From: Anaeramoeba flamelloides | Taxonomy: Eukaryota; Metamonada; Anaeramoebidae | Length of the DNA stretch: 64,000 bases | Reading direction: 5' to 3' | Assembly (NCBI GenBank): GCA_027625915.1 | Contig: JANTQA010000070.1 | Span: 7,817,001 to 7,881,000, forward strand | Shown here: positions 1-11,575 of the stretch, piece after piece | Numbering within the stretch: position 1 is the stretch's first letter | Layout of the letters: each line of letters begins with the position of its first letter | The notes under the pieces: generated by a model | What the model was told of the DNA's origin: nothing | Database searches by the model: none | What the model saw: only the letters and a program-made list of their open reading frames with translations | Program-made: the position numbers and the translations under genes

Positions 1-59
1 TCTTTATCAAAAGTAAACAAAAATAATTGGTCTTTGTGTTTTTATGTTGATGGTTATTA

Positions 60-260
60 AGTTTATTTTTTCAATAAAAAATTATAAAAAATAGTTACTT
101 TTGGAAGTTCTAAAGATGAATGATTAATACTGTAATACTTTTAGTTTTGAGTACTATTTTTAGATTTGGAAAAGAGAATTAAATAGAAAAATTTTGTAAA
201 TGAAAATTTTTAATAGCAATCTTTGGTAAAAAAATCTAATAATTTATTGTTTAATAATAT
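60..260 (+). repeat. R7 dispersed repeat, 3' part
   Basis: Non-coding sequence that is clearly related, in the same orientation, to the last 190 bases of the window (63810-64000). Shared blocks include ATAGTTACTTTTGG, the GTTTTGAGT/ATTTTGAGT region, TTTTTAGAT-TGGAAAAG and AATTTATTGT. By eye about three quarters of positions agree. Related copies without this 3' part lie near 24170 and 26330. No ends or coding capacity can be recognised. Confidence 0.65.
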
Positions 261-1359
261 TGAAAAAAAATTTTTTTAGAGATAGTCGAATGTGTATAAC
301 TAATACTCTTTATTCTCAATTTCAATATACAATAATTTTAAACAAATAGGGAGAGGTATTAATCACTTAAGGAATATCTGAATATCTTTTTCCCTGGAAA
401 TTAAAATAGAATATTATTATTTAATAAAAAACATCTTAGAGTATTGAAAAAAATTCCGAAAATGAAAATAATTCCAACCATCATTATCAATTGTTAAAAT
501 TAAGAAAATTAATTTATAATTGCAAATATTTAAAAGAAAATTCCTTTTTTATAATAAACCCAATTTTTTATGAAACAAGTAATAAAACGGCCTAAAGTTC
601 ATTAAAGTGAGGTGTCTAAGGAATATTAAAATTATTGTTTGATAACATGAGTAGATCTCGTTATTTTGAAACGCAATCGAGTTTTATGAACTTTTGTTAT
701 AATTGGAAAAGGATAATTTTTATTCTTGTTTTTTGATTGATTGGATATCGTTTTGAATAAGTTGATTTTAATTAATCATCATTCTTATAAGTAGAAAAGT
801 ATAATTCCAAAAGTTTGATTTATGAAAAAAAATGATTTGCTTTAAAATAACAATTAGAAAATAATTTTCCGAATATTAACAATTAAAAATCTTGTCATGG
901 ATTATTTAAATGTCAATTATTTTATTCAATACAATAATAATGAGTAACAACGAACAGATAGTGACTGAAAATATTCTTGAATGTAAAGTGTTGCAAATAA
1001 CCCGTGTAGACAACCTTTAACCCCATCACAATAATGAAAAATTATTTTTAAAAAAAAAATAAATATTTGCTAAATTTAGCCTTTTTAATAACTTCAATTA
1101 GAATAAACATAATTGGTTTAAAAGGATCTTTTATCGAAAAATATTTTTAAAGATATTTAACAATTTAAGTTGGAAAATCCTATTTTATATTAATATTTTT
1201 TTTCCATTTAATAGTAAAAAATTTGAAAACTTATTTCTTCCGAGATAAGAGGTAATTTTATTATATTTTAAAAGTATTGTAAATCTTTAGAATATCTTTT
1301 AAATATGGAATCAATTATTTTGACTATTAAAGAATTATTTCTTCTTTTAGATTGGAAAA
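261..1359. other. AT-rich intergenic DNA, no gene seen
   Basis: No open frame with protein-like content and no convincing repeat was found. Homopolymer runs of A and T are common. Confidence 0.6.
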
Positions 1360-1966
1360 AAATTTTTTTCTTTGATCTTCCGTTAAGTTTTTTTTAATTT
1401 TTGTTATAAACCAAAAATATTTCTAATTTTCGGTTTATTCCAAAAAAGATAAAAAACATAGGACAGTTTCATTAGGTTTACTAGATTTAAAAGAATTGAG
1501 TAAAATCAAAGTTTTTTCTCTATATTTTTGAATTCTGTAATACTGCCGTTAACTTTTCTTGAGTTTTCTGTTTATTGGTAAAATCTATCGCTTTTAATAA
1601 TGAAATAGAAAACCTCAAGAAAACAGTCGTTAGTTTTTTTTTAATTTGTGAAATTAACCGAAAATTTATTTAATTTTCTGTTTATTTCTTAAATTATAAA
1701 AAACCACCGTTAGGTATTCCGGAATTTAAAAGAATTGAGCTAAATCTTTGATTTTTCTCCATTCTAATTGAATTCTGGAAAAGCGCCCTTTTGTTTTCTT
1801 GAGTTTTCTGTTTATTAGGAAAATCAATAGATTTAACAAATAAAACAGAAAACCTCAAGAAAACCTAGGCCCTCTACGGCACTCTACGGCACTTGAAGGA
1901 TACTTCCGTTAGGTTTTTTTTAATTTTTGAAATAAATCGAAAATTTTTATAATTTACGGTGTATTC

Positions 1967-2001
<35 letters not shown>

Positions 2002-2225
2002 AGGACACTTAACTAATAAAAAAAGAAAACCTCAAGAAAAGTTAGGCACTCTACAGCACTCTACAGCATTTGACAGATACGGAAGTTAGGTTTTGCAGAA
2101 TTTAAAAGAATTGAGTAAAATATTTGATTTTTCTCCCTTCTTTTAAATTCTGGAAAAGCAAGGCACTTGATGGACACTTTCAATATTTATCATCAGTTAA
2201 TTTTTTCCGTATTTGACGTTTTTTT
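1360..2225. repeat. Array of three kinds of hairpin module (FB array)
   Basis: A run of back-to-back imperfect palindromes built from three modules. Module alpha has arms TTTTCTTGAGTTTTCTGTTT and AACAGAAAACCTCAAGAAAA (about 1545-1620 and 1786-1866). Module beta has arms reading AAATAAACCGAAAATTT-like and its complement (about 1626-1700 and 1905-2003). Module gamma has arms CAGAATTTAAAAGAATTGAG and its complement (about 1705-1780 and 2088-2160). Modules are bounded by CCGTTAGG on one side and CCTAGG plus a GGCACTTGACGGATAC-like linker on the other; ACTCTACGGC is tandemly doubled in the linker. The same modules recur at 8137-8520, 8960-9320, 15545-15815 and 28252-28353. No protein is encoded. 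This looks like a foldback-type non-autonomous element family; the class is unknown. Confidence 0.65.
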
Positions 2226-4271
2226 AGATGTGTAGAGTGTTTTCAAAACTATTAGTTATTATTTCTATTCAAAAAAATATCCTAAAGTTAAATTTAACAA
2301 AAATTAATTGCCACATTCATTTAAAATTTTTTACCCCAAAATAGACCTTTTTTCTAGACTAGTGACTTTTAAAAATTCTAGTACTATTAACAACAATAAA
2401 TGCAAACGCCTCAAGATTTTTAAGAACTGGAAAGTTGATTATATTTTGAATAAACTTAATTAACAAGGATAACATGATAATTGAAGTTTTACTGTTATGG
2501 AACTTTTATAGTTTAATTTTATTTTTTGGTAATTGTGATTATCAAAATTTAACTCGTGTTTTTTTTTCTTTCAGACTTGGGTATTGGAAGTTAGGAAAAC
2601 ATAGGTATATTATTGGTTCGGATTTAAATGGACTTTAGAATTTAAATCTTTAATTAATCAAAATAGTTCAATAAAATTAAATGATTTGGTTCAAAAATTT
2701 TGTCATATTTATAAAATTTGTGAGATAAAGTGATTTTTTGTAAAAAAATTCAAAAAACGAAATTTTTGCTCTTATTTTTGTCAAAAAATTACATTTTTCT
2801 CTTTCCATATCTTCATAATTCTTTTTTAAAATTTATTTAAAGAACTCTATTTCTTGTTTCCGTTTTGTTAACGTTCCTTTGGTTTGTTTCTTTTATTTCT
2901 AGAGTAAGCAAATATTTTTTACATGAGTTAAATTTTAGTAATGGGTTAAAATAAAGAACATGGGTTATTTACACCACTGTATTTCTCAGAATTACCCATC
3001 ACAAAAACCTTATTTCGTAAACCTTATTTCCAAAAATAAATCTACTTTTAGTACTGATAATTTCAAAATAAAAAGATCAAAATTTTCAAAAAGTTTTCCC
3101 AAAAAAAACATTCCCTACCAATTAAATCCAATCATCAAAATTCCACAATTCTAAAAATGGAAATTTCGAATAATTTTAACTTCTTTTAAGAATTAAAAAT
3201 TTGAAATGTTAGTTGATTTATAACCATCTGTTTTTTCGAATGTATGAAAATTTTGGTCAATTTATTTTGAAACAAACTGTAATTGTAAAAAAGGCCATGT
3301 TCAAAGCACAAAACCCAAGTTAGAGTCTATAACACTTTATAATCACTAAATTTGTGGAATTTCAGAAAAAAATAAAGTGGATTTAAATCGACTTTGTTAA
3401 TCCCTCAATAGACCTTCATTCCATAGGATATTCAAGTATTTTTGTATATTTACCTTTAAATCGAAATTACTTGTAAATCAAGTGGAGAATATTTACAAAA
3501 TTGACTATTTTAATTTTTGGAGCTTTTTGGGTTAAATTTCAGATTTGTTTTATCAAAAGAGTATTTCCTATCAGATCGAAAAAATCTCATAATTTAAATT
3601 TGAACTTGATCTCTTGACTCAACATTCTTTTAAGTGATAAACATATCCTTTAGTAATCAAACTAATACTCACAGACTATTAAGTTACTCTTACTGTTTGT
3701 CCAAAATATAAATTTAACCCAATTTTCATTCCCCTTATTTAAAAGTATCAAAGTCAAAACTCTAAATTAAAACTCGATAATTTAAAACACATCAAGACAA
3801 TTTTCCCATTTTGAATTTGGAACTTTAATGCTTTCTTTTAGGCCTTCTTTCCAAAGTGGGTTGAAAATTTTCGAACTATTCTTTCGACTTGAAAAGTATT
3901 ACTTTTGCAAAAAGAAAAAGTTTGGAAAACATAAAATTTTTCACAAAGATTATTTGCAAACAACTTGTACTTAAACTGAAACCTGATAAGAAATAATAGT
4001 TAAACAACTTTGGTGGAATAGAATTGATCAACCAAAGTTCTGTCTGCGTCTGGAACTGATTCTAGCATTTCTATTTTCTATAGTTTTGTTCAAATCCCTA
4101 AAAATTCAATTTGTTACTCAAAAGAGAAGTATATTTATTTTAAACTGTAAGTAAAATCTTGGTTTTGGATCACCACGACAGAGCTTGAACAAAATATACT
4201 TTGAAACCTCAAAAATAATAAAGTTAACACAGAAATATGGAAGATCACATTTTTCATTTTTTTTATCAATT
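2226..4271. other. Intergenic DNA upstream of the FAF1-like gene
   Basis: No gene or clear repeat recognised. A 64-codon frame at 2960-3154 has no protein-like character and is treated as chance. The promoter of the downstream gene must lie near the right end, but no motif can be named. Confidence 0.5.
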
Positions 4272-5976
4272 ATGAGCGACAAAATTTTGCTTGCTATTAA
4301 TTATCAATCAAAAGTATATTCTTTTACTTTTCACAAAACTAATACCCTGTATGAAGTGAAACAATTTCTAAATGAAAAATTCCAAATTCCAATCGAGAAA
4401 CAAGAATTCAATGAAATAAAAATAAAAGATGATAAGGTTTGTTGTTTCTTTTTTTTTTTTGTTATGAGATCAAAAAGGAAAATCAAATTCAAAACAAATT
4501 CTGACAACATAAACAACAAAACACCATTAATGTAAAATAAAATAATAATAATACTTCGACTGCCTCTTGTGTCTCAATAAAAAATGAGAAAAAAAAACAA
4601 ATACTTTCAAAAAAGTTTCGATCCTTTTTTAACCAAATTTTTATCCTATAACCTTCAATTAAACTTTTTTCCATGCCTCCATTTAAACTTTATGAAATTG
4701 ACTGTTTTTTTTAACCGTCTTTTTGTCTCATTCTTCATTTTTCAAAAACCAAAACACAAAAAAAAAACAAACCTTCCCAAATGAACTTTCAAAAAAAAAT
4801 AATAATAATAAAAAGCTACCTCTCTCTACTTATAATTTGGGTGATTTTGCCTTGTTAAATTTATATAAAAAAGAAACAACGAAAACACCACTTCACTCAA
4901 GTGACTCTGTCTATGCAAGAGAACTCCAGGAACGGTTATGGAAAGAAATGTCTCAAAATGATCAGGATGAAAAAAACACCGACGAGCTAATTACCTTTTC
5001 TGATTCAGACTTGGAAGAAACACTTCAATTAAGTTCCCTTTTAGAAATCAGCCCGCCACCGTGCCTTTCAAAGGAAGAAACTTTAAAGCAATTTGAAGGC
5101 AAATTCGGCACCATCCATCCACAATTCTCAGCACTATCTTTGGATGAATTCATTGAGGAAACAAAGAGCTCTGACAAATTAAAGCTAATTTACCTTTACT
5201 CGTTTAGTGGTGGGGAGATCCCCGATGAGTTTTGCCAGGAAGGGCTATGTGACGCGAAGGTCACTGTGCTAATAAATGAGCATTATGAAATTTGGGCAGG
5301 CAATTTAGACGAATTCGAAGACGAAGACGATGAAGACGATCTTGAAGATCTTCTCCAAATTAAAGACTACCCCTATTTGGGAATCTTTTCAAACACACCA
5401 AATTCTAGGTTGGTGTCTGTCATTAATAAGAAATGGCACAATGCAGAAAATTTATTTTTAATCTTATTGGACCAGCATTTAAAAAACCACCCTATGAATC
5501 ACAAAAACAAAGGACTTTTAAAAAAAACTTCTTCCGTAATCATCCGAGAGCAACAGGACAAGGACTACGAAGAATCCATGAGAAGGGACCAAGAAAGAGA
5601 ACGGTTATATAACCTTGCCAAGGAATATGTGCAAGACAACCTTCTAAAAAAACAGCAATCAATCGAAAAGGAAAAAAAAATGAAAGAGGAAATAAAAAAA
5701 AAATTCCAAAATGAGCCACAGACAAAAGACACCATACAATTCCTGTTCCTCAATTTGAATGGCGAGAAAGTTAGAAGAAAATTTTTGCCTTCAGAGACCT
5801 TTGAAACTTTGTTTTTATTTATTGAATATTTAAATGAAGAGGAAAAAGTTGACTTTAAACTTGTTTGTAATTACCCTTTAAAAGAATATCAGAGAAATGA
5901 CCAAGAAACAAACCAAAAAACTTTAAAAGAATTAAAACTTGGACAAACAATGTTTTTAGTTCGAAAAAATGATTAA
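4272..5976 (+). CDS. FAF1-like UBL-UAS-UBX protein (p97/Cdc48 adaptor)
   Basis: Two exons, 4272-4436 and 4816-5976, with a 379-nt phase-0 intron (AAG|GTTTG ... AAAAG|CTA), encode about 441 residues. The N-terminal 75 residues form a ubiquitin-like fold: an MSDKILLAINYQ strand and, across the splice, KDDKLPLSTYNLGDFALLNL, which matches the last two strands of ubiquitin. This match fixes the splice. A UAS (thioredoxin-like) domain follows at about 150-285 (KLIYLYS... GIFSNTPNSRLV), then a charged coiled coil at about 300-355 and a C-terminal UBX domain at about 360-441. This is the order of FAF1/FAF2-type adaptors, which bring ubiquitinated clients to p97. The usual FPR loop motif of UBX reads YPL here. 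ATG 4272 was chosen because upstream in-frame sequence has only a TTG start and no domain. A LINE-like 3' tail begins 18 bases after the TAA. Confidence 0.88.
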
Positions 5977-5993
5977 ATATTATGATATTTTAT

Positions 5994-6034
5994 CAAGTGT
6001 CTAATTTACACCTCTTCAATAATAATAATAGAAT
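5994..6034 (+). repeat. LINE 3'-end scrap
   Basis: The stretch reads GTGTCTAATTTACACCTCTT followed by CAATAATAATAAT. It matches the 3' terminus shared by the LINE copies at 8915-8955 and 28757-28822 (GTGTAATTTACACTTCTTC plus an A- or TAA-rich tail). It lies just behind the stop codon of the FAF1-like gene and may form its 3' untranslated region. Confidence 0.5.
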
Positions 6035-6214
6035 GTATTTTTATTTTTATTTTATTTTATATTATTTTCACATTTTTTTTTTTTTTTTTTTTAAAGTGTT
6101 GAAGGGGGGAATTGAATTTCCTCTTTATACCTTTAGAATTTATTTTTTACTTTTTGAAATAAAAAGAAAACTTGATTAAAAATTCTTTTCATTTCAAAAA
6201 TTAAAAAAAAAAAA

Positions 6215-6262
6215 ACAAATAGCTTTTTTTAATTTAAAAGAATAGAGAAAAATCAAAGATTT
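6215..6262. repeat. Gamma-type hairpin half-module
   Basis: AATTTAAAAGAATAGAGAAA and AATCAAAGATTTT resemble one arm of the gamma module seen at 1705-1780 and 15659-15732. It abuts the 5' edge of the LINE relic. Confidence 0.4.
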
Positions 6263-6539
6263 TACAATCAATTTTAAAATAATTAGAAAAACAATAAAAA
6301 AATTTATTTTAAATAAAATTATTCAAAATTTTTTATATTAAATGTTATCAAGGAAAACGACTTGGTATATTCCAAGGAGATCTATTGTCTCCTATTTTAT
6401 TTGCTCTAATTTCTCATTTTCTTTTATTAAAAATCATACCATTAACAAACCATTGCCAAATGTTAAGAGATGATTTAATCTTAATTATAAAAGGAAATAA
6501 AAATTATTTAAATCAAAAAGTAAATTCTATATATAAAAT

Positions 6540-7566
6540 TAAACCCAATTCCAAAAATTGGGGCACAGCTTCAAAATCAATTTAATTCCAAGAAAAGTGA
6601 TATTAGACTCTTAAATAGAAACATTAGATGTTAAGAATCAATGTAAATAATTTTAAAGTTAATTATTTATCATTTTTTTCATTATTTTTTGATTTTTGAT
6701 TTTCAATAATTTTTTTGATTTTTTTGGATTCTTTTTTTTTCAAAACTTTTCGAAAATCTCAAAATCGGTTTAAAATGAAATTTAAAAGTTTTGATTCTGA
6801 TCACAAGAAAAAAATTTTTTTTTTCTCTCAAAAAGAAAAAAGATTCTTTTTTTATCAAGAAAAAAATTTTTTGAAAAAAATCATGATATGGTGTGTTAGG
6901 GCACACGACCTACAAACAGACCTTATTATTATTAATGGAAGTGTGAATACTGAATGTATTATAAATGATATTATCAAAAAAATCAACTGTAATTCAACTC
7001 GCTAATTCAGAATATGGTGAGTTGAAATCAATTTTCCAAAAGGATGGAGCTTATCCACATACTTCAAAAAACTCAAACTTACTTAAATCGGGGATGTAAT
7101 GTTCTGGGACCTTGACCCCCAATTCCACAAATTTAAACCCAATTGGGAATTTATGGATACTAAACTGAAAAATTGAAACCAAAAAATGAAGAAGAAATTT
7201 TAAAATTTTCACTAATGCATGGAATACTTTGAGTTGGGAAACCTAAGAAAATTAGTAAACTCGATATTTAAAAGGATAGATTTAGTTATCAAAAGACAAG
7301 CTGAATCTATTAATAGTTTTTATTAATTGTTCTTTCAATAAAAATGGATTTTTTGGTAACCGTGTTCCAAAAATAGGGGCACACTTTTTTTTATTTTTTC
7401 TTTTTTATTTTTCGAATTGAATTTTAAATTTACTATAAAATATATAAATAGTATTAATTAAATATTTTCAGGTCTTTTATTATTTTAATTGACAAATATC
7501 ATGTATTTTGGAGTATATTTTTATTAATGAAATTTTTTTTATGTCCCATTTTTGGAATTGAGTTTA
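6540..7566 (+). mobile_element. Tc1/mariner-type DNA transposon, degenerate, inside LINE A
   Basis: The ends are inverted repeats: left TAAACCCAATTCCAAAAATT and, as complement of the right end, TAAACTCAATTCCAAAAATG. The flanking LINE sequence resumes directly at a TA. LINE copy B gives the uninterrupted site. The interior (6880-7190) still reads like the catalytic end of a mariner transposase: MIWC..., IINGSVNTE, then FQKDGAYPHTSKN (compare FQQDNAPxHxS) and a DLDPQFHKFKPNWEFMD stretch in place of SPDLNPIENLW. The reading frame is interrupted. A second TIR-like block, TTCCAAAAATAGGGGCACAC at 7364-7383, suggests a rearranged or nested copy. Confidence 0.7.
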
Positions 7567-8136
7567 TTATTCAATTTAGGTTAAAACCTAATAAAGATAA
7601 AACAATTGTATCAAAAGATTTAAAAAAAATTAAATATTTAGGTATTTATTTAGATAAAATTTCACATATAGTCTGTAATTTAAAAAAAAATCAAAAGAGT
7701 CGTTTAATAGCTATTGTAAACAATTATTTAATCACAATTCTCTTAACAATAACTTAAAAATAAGATTATTTAAATCTTTAAAATTGAGTCAATTGACAGA
7801 TGGATTAGAAAAAAATAATTATGAAATAAAAACTTTAAATTACAAAAATTCTTGGATCAATTCAGGTATTACTGAAATATGTAAAATAAACAGAAACACA
7901 CCAGTTCTGATTTACAAAACATAATTTAAAATTGAAAATCTGGTAATTTCGGTTAATAAAAAAAAATTGAAATTCAAAAAAAAAATTAAAAAAAATTATC
8001 TCTCCCTTATCTTGAAAAATTAATAAAATTTAATCAACGAATAAACAATAAAATCAATAAGAATTCAAAAGATTTAATTTAATTGAAAGATGAAATTTAA
8101 AAATATACATATAATGAATTATTGAATTCCGTGAGC

Positions 8137-8520
8137 TGGAAAGTCTAAAAGTTTTTTTTTTAATTTGAGAAATAAAAAGAAAATTTGAGAAATTTTCAGT
8201 TCATTTCTTGAATTAAAAAAAATCGCCATTAGCTTTTCTTGAGTTTTCTGAAATTTTGAAAATCGATATATTTTCTTTAGGTTTTTTTGAGTTTTCTATT
8301 TATTTAGAAAATCAATGGATTTTCGTTAGGTTTTTTTTACTTTAGAAATAAACTGAAAATTTTAATAAATTTTCGGTTTATTTCTAAAGGAAAAAAAACT
8401 TAGTACACTTCATAAATAAAATAGAAAACCTCAAAAATACCTAGAACACTTAATAGAATAAAACATTTAAACCTCAAGAAAACAAGTGCACTTGACGGAA
8501 CTTGACGACACTCCACAGAA
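8137..8520. repeat. FB hairpin modules inserted in LINE A
   Basis: Beta and alpha modules alternate: TTTTAATTTGAGAAATAAA with its complement, then TTTTCTTGAGTTTTCTG, then beta again. The block ends in ACTTGACGACACTCCAC. The flanking LINE sequence (TGAATTATTGAATTC... on the left, GAAATATTTC on the right) is the same as that flanking the single alpha module in LINE B at 28252-28353. Confidence 0.65.
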
Positions 8521-8959
8521 ATATTTCAAAATAATAAAATACCAAACTCTTTATTTAAAACTCAAAAATATTTTGAGTTATCCATCAAGTTCAACCATCC
8601 TAAAATTCATAACATTTACTAACTGCTTAAATTGATACTATTATGTAATAAATAAAAAATCAAGTAAATATTGTCCTTTATGTTTAAAATATGAACATAA
8701 GGAAATAATAGAAAATATTAATCATTTTTTATGTGTATGACATTCTTATGAAAAAAATAGATTAATTTTTCTTAATAAATTAAAAGAAATAAATCTTGAT
8801 GAATTGATTTTAAACCAAAATAGTTTATTATTATTTTCATTAATTGGTAATAGTGAAATATAGAATTTCACACTTAAATTCCTGAAAGGGAATTTAAGTC
8901 TAAGGTGCAACTAGAGTGTAATTTACACTTCTTCAACAAAAATAAAAAAAAAAAACATT

Positions 8960-9320
8960 AAAGATTTGACTGACTTTTAAATTCTGGAAAATCTATTGAT
9001 TTCGGTTAGATTTTATTGAGTTTTAGATTATTTTGAAAATCAATAGATTTTCGTTAAGTTTTTTTTTGAGATTTTCATTAGGATTTTTGGAGTTTTCTAT
9101 TTTTTATGGAAAACCTCAAAAAAACCTAGAGGACTAAACGAATAAATCTGAGAACCACAAAAAAACCTAGAAAACTTAACAGAATAAAACAGAAAACCTC
9201 AAGAAAACAACTGTTAGCTTTTTTTTTGATTTTTTTTTTATTAGAAACTCAATAGATTTTCGTAACAAAAGTAGAATTAAAAAAAGAATTTAAGAAAACT
9301 AAGGTCACTTGAATAATTTC
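8960..9320. repeat. FB hairpin modules downstream of LINE A
   Basis: It starts with half of a gamma module (GACTTTTAAATTCTGGAAAA) and continues with alpha arms (GAGTTTTCTATTTTTTATGG, AACAGAAAACCTCAAGAAAA). Order and spacing are disturbed compared with 1360-2225. Confidence 0.5.
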
Positions 9321-10262
9321 AAATTTTTTTATTTAGAAATCTTAATAATGAATCACAATTTTCTTCATCATTAACTAATGAAGTACAATAGATCGAAATT
9401 CTTGAATAAGTTGTATCTGTTAGTTAAAAATTCGTTTTTTTTGTTCAGAAAGGATTGTTTGAGTGAATTGTTTTTTTTTTCAAAATTTTGATCAGTAGAA
9501 GTGGGGAATTTCAATCTCAATCAAAGAATCAAATATTTTTATTTTTAATTAGTAATATTTCTTCCATGGGTAATCATTCCTCTTACATTATATATATTTC
9601 AAGATGAAATCGAGATTTCATGAGTTGTGTTGTTTTAGTAGATTTTGATTATATTTTTAGCGGGGTATTTTAATTCTTTCTGTTTGAAAATTTAGTTTCT
9701 TATGTTTTTTTTTATAAAAAATTATTTTATTTTTAAAAATTTTTGGTTTTGACAAATAATTTTTTGGTTCAAAAGAATACATTTTTATGAATATTAAAGA
9801 ATAAAATACATTAAAAAATCACAAAATAATATTTTAAAAAATTAACCTTTTGACATTTATTAATTTTCAAACTAATTAACTTTAATAAAAATATTTAAAA
9901 TTTAAATTTTATTTTTATTCATTATATCTATTTTTTTATTATTTTTTACTACAGGGATTACTTTTTGGTGTATACTGATAAATTCCAAAAAATTCCAAAC
10001 ACTTTTTATTTCAATTTCCATTTTATAAAATTTTGATAACTCCAATTTTCTGAACATTTCATTACAAAGAAATTTTCAAAGATCAATTGATTGTATCAAC
10101 TTTCTTTGCTATTAAAGGTATAAATTCTTTGTTCAAAGCAATTGTAATATCTTTGAAAAAAGGAAAATTGAAATAAAAATTTTTTAAATTTTTTTTGAAT
10201 TTATCAGGATTGAGCAATAACTGACTTTAAACCACTAAATCCGAAAAAAAAAATAATCATTT
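9321..10262. other. Intergenic DNA, nothing recognised
   Basis: AT-rich with homopolymer runs. No coding frame or repeat identified. Confidence 0.5.
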
Positions 10263-10366
10263 TATTTATTTATTGATGGAAGAAGTGTAAATTACCCTCT
10301 AGATATCCTTTTACTTAAATTTCCTCAAATGTAATTTTAGCGTAAAATCATAGATTTCACGATTGT
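10263..10366 (-). mobile_element. LINE 3'-end fragment, minus strand
   Basis: The reverse complement reads CGTGAAATCTATGATTTTAC ... AAATTTAAGTAAAAGGATAT ... GGTAATTTACACTTCTTCCA, matching the last about 100 bases of LINE B (28705-28780). Only the 3' end is present, as expected of a strongly 5'-truncated insertion. Confidence 0.65.
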
Positions 10367-10887
10367 TCAAGAAAAAGATATGTCCAACTTTTTTTATGAT
10401 AAAAAAGCCAAAGCATAAAAATTGAAAGGAAAAAGGGAAAAAGAAAAGAAAAAAAGAAATTTAAGAAGGATTTATAAGAGCAATTGGTAAAAAATTAAAA
10501 AAAAACCAATTTTAACTTTAATTAAGGACTCCCAAAATCACAGTCACGATATTTTTGGTTGATTAAATAATTTGATAATTGATCACAAATGTTCATTTGG
10601 GGATCGTTTTTTAAGTTGTTGTAATTTCTTTTTTTTTTTTGATATCTTTTTTTAAAACCTTTGTCATTTTTTGACTTTGCTTTTATCGTTTTATTTTCAA
10701 GTTACACATATTTTTGTTTCAGAGTCTCATTATTAACAAGTAACCTATTGTTCTTTATATTTTGTAACTCTCCTTCTCAATATAAAGAAGATTCAGCCAG
10801 GGGAAAAATGGAAAAAAATTAAAATTAGTCTTTTTCATTTTAACCTTTTATGGTGATCAAAATAATGCGTACACAACGACCAATAAT

Positions 10888-11298
10888 CGGTGTTTCAAAA
10901 TATAAGCCTTATTTTTTTTTCTTCTTATTACAAGGCAACATTCAATCAATTAAGGCATAGTATACCCAAGTTCAAATCAATTTTGAACGTAAACTCCTTG
11001 ATATTTTTCAAAAATATAAATTAGGAATTGAATTTGCAAATAGTTGAAAATTTTCCATCATATTCTCAATCTTTTTGAAATTTTTTGTTATAACTTTTTC
11101 TTCAAAAAATAACATCACTTTTATGAGACAAAATTTTCTAATTTGATATTTTATTTTTCGAATTTCTTTTTCAATAATAGAACTTTATGAAAGCAATACT
11201 ATATTTAATCAGGGTTTATTGTCGGTTTTATTTGATCTACTGATGCTATAGGTCTTCTAAAACAAAATAACAGGCTTTTTGATTTGAAACACTAATTT
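10888..11298 (+). mobile_element. R6 MITE-like element, copy 1
   Basis: It is bounded by inverted repeats GGTGTTTCAAAATATAAGCC (left) and AGTGTTTCAAATCAAAAAGCC (complement of right). The whole length matches, in opposite orientation, the segment at 44885-45305: shared blocks include AGAAGACCTATAG, AATAAACCCT, ATTGAGAATAT and ATGTTGCCTTG. It is about 410 bp and non-coding. Confidence 0.6.
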
Positions 11299-11406
11299 AA
11301 TTTTTTTTTCACACTTTGTTCCAACAAGAGTAAATCTTAATTTAAAAATTACATAGAAAAGGGTTAAAAAAGCAACACTCTCTTATTCCTCTTTCGATCT
11401 ACTTCA

Positions 11407-11575
11407 TACTGGTATTTGAATTCTAAATGGGAAAAAATTTTCACTTCCTTTTTGATATTTTTCTTTTCCATACATTGAGAGTTTTCAAAGAGTGTTGTGA
11501 TTTGTGGCTCACTTTCCAAAAAGGAAATTGAAAATCAAGTGAAAATTATTTCAATTTCTTCTACAAATGCCAGTA
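11407..11575. mobile_element. 169-bp palindromic MITE
   Basis: The ends TACTGGTATTTG and CAAATGCCAGTA are inverted repeats ending in TA. The arms stay complementary inward (AAATTTTCACTT against AAGTGAAAATTATTT). A relative lies at about 63362-63525, where it interrupts the R7 repeat. Confidence 0.6.

Larger units (their letters stand above)
6265..8955 (+). mobile_element. LINE relic A, 5' truncated, with two insertions
   Basis: Decayed reverse transcriptase in several frames. A stretch reading LGIFQGDLLSPILFAL (about 6360-6410) is the conserved QGD..SP.LF motif. It is followed by DDLILIIKGN (about 6467-6497) and, after a transposon insertion, LKPNKDKTIVSKDLKKIKYL (about 7581-7640). Near 8660-8740 a CPLCLKYEHKEIIENINHFL stretch resembles the C-terminal zinc-binding region of LINE ORF2. 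The 3' end is GTGTAATTTACACTTCTTC with an A-rich tail. Copy B at 27395-28822 aligns along most of its length. A mariner element (6540-7566) and FB hairpin modules (8137-8520) are inserted. There are many breaks, and the element cannot be active. Confidence 0.75.
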
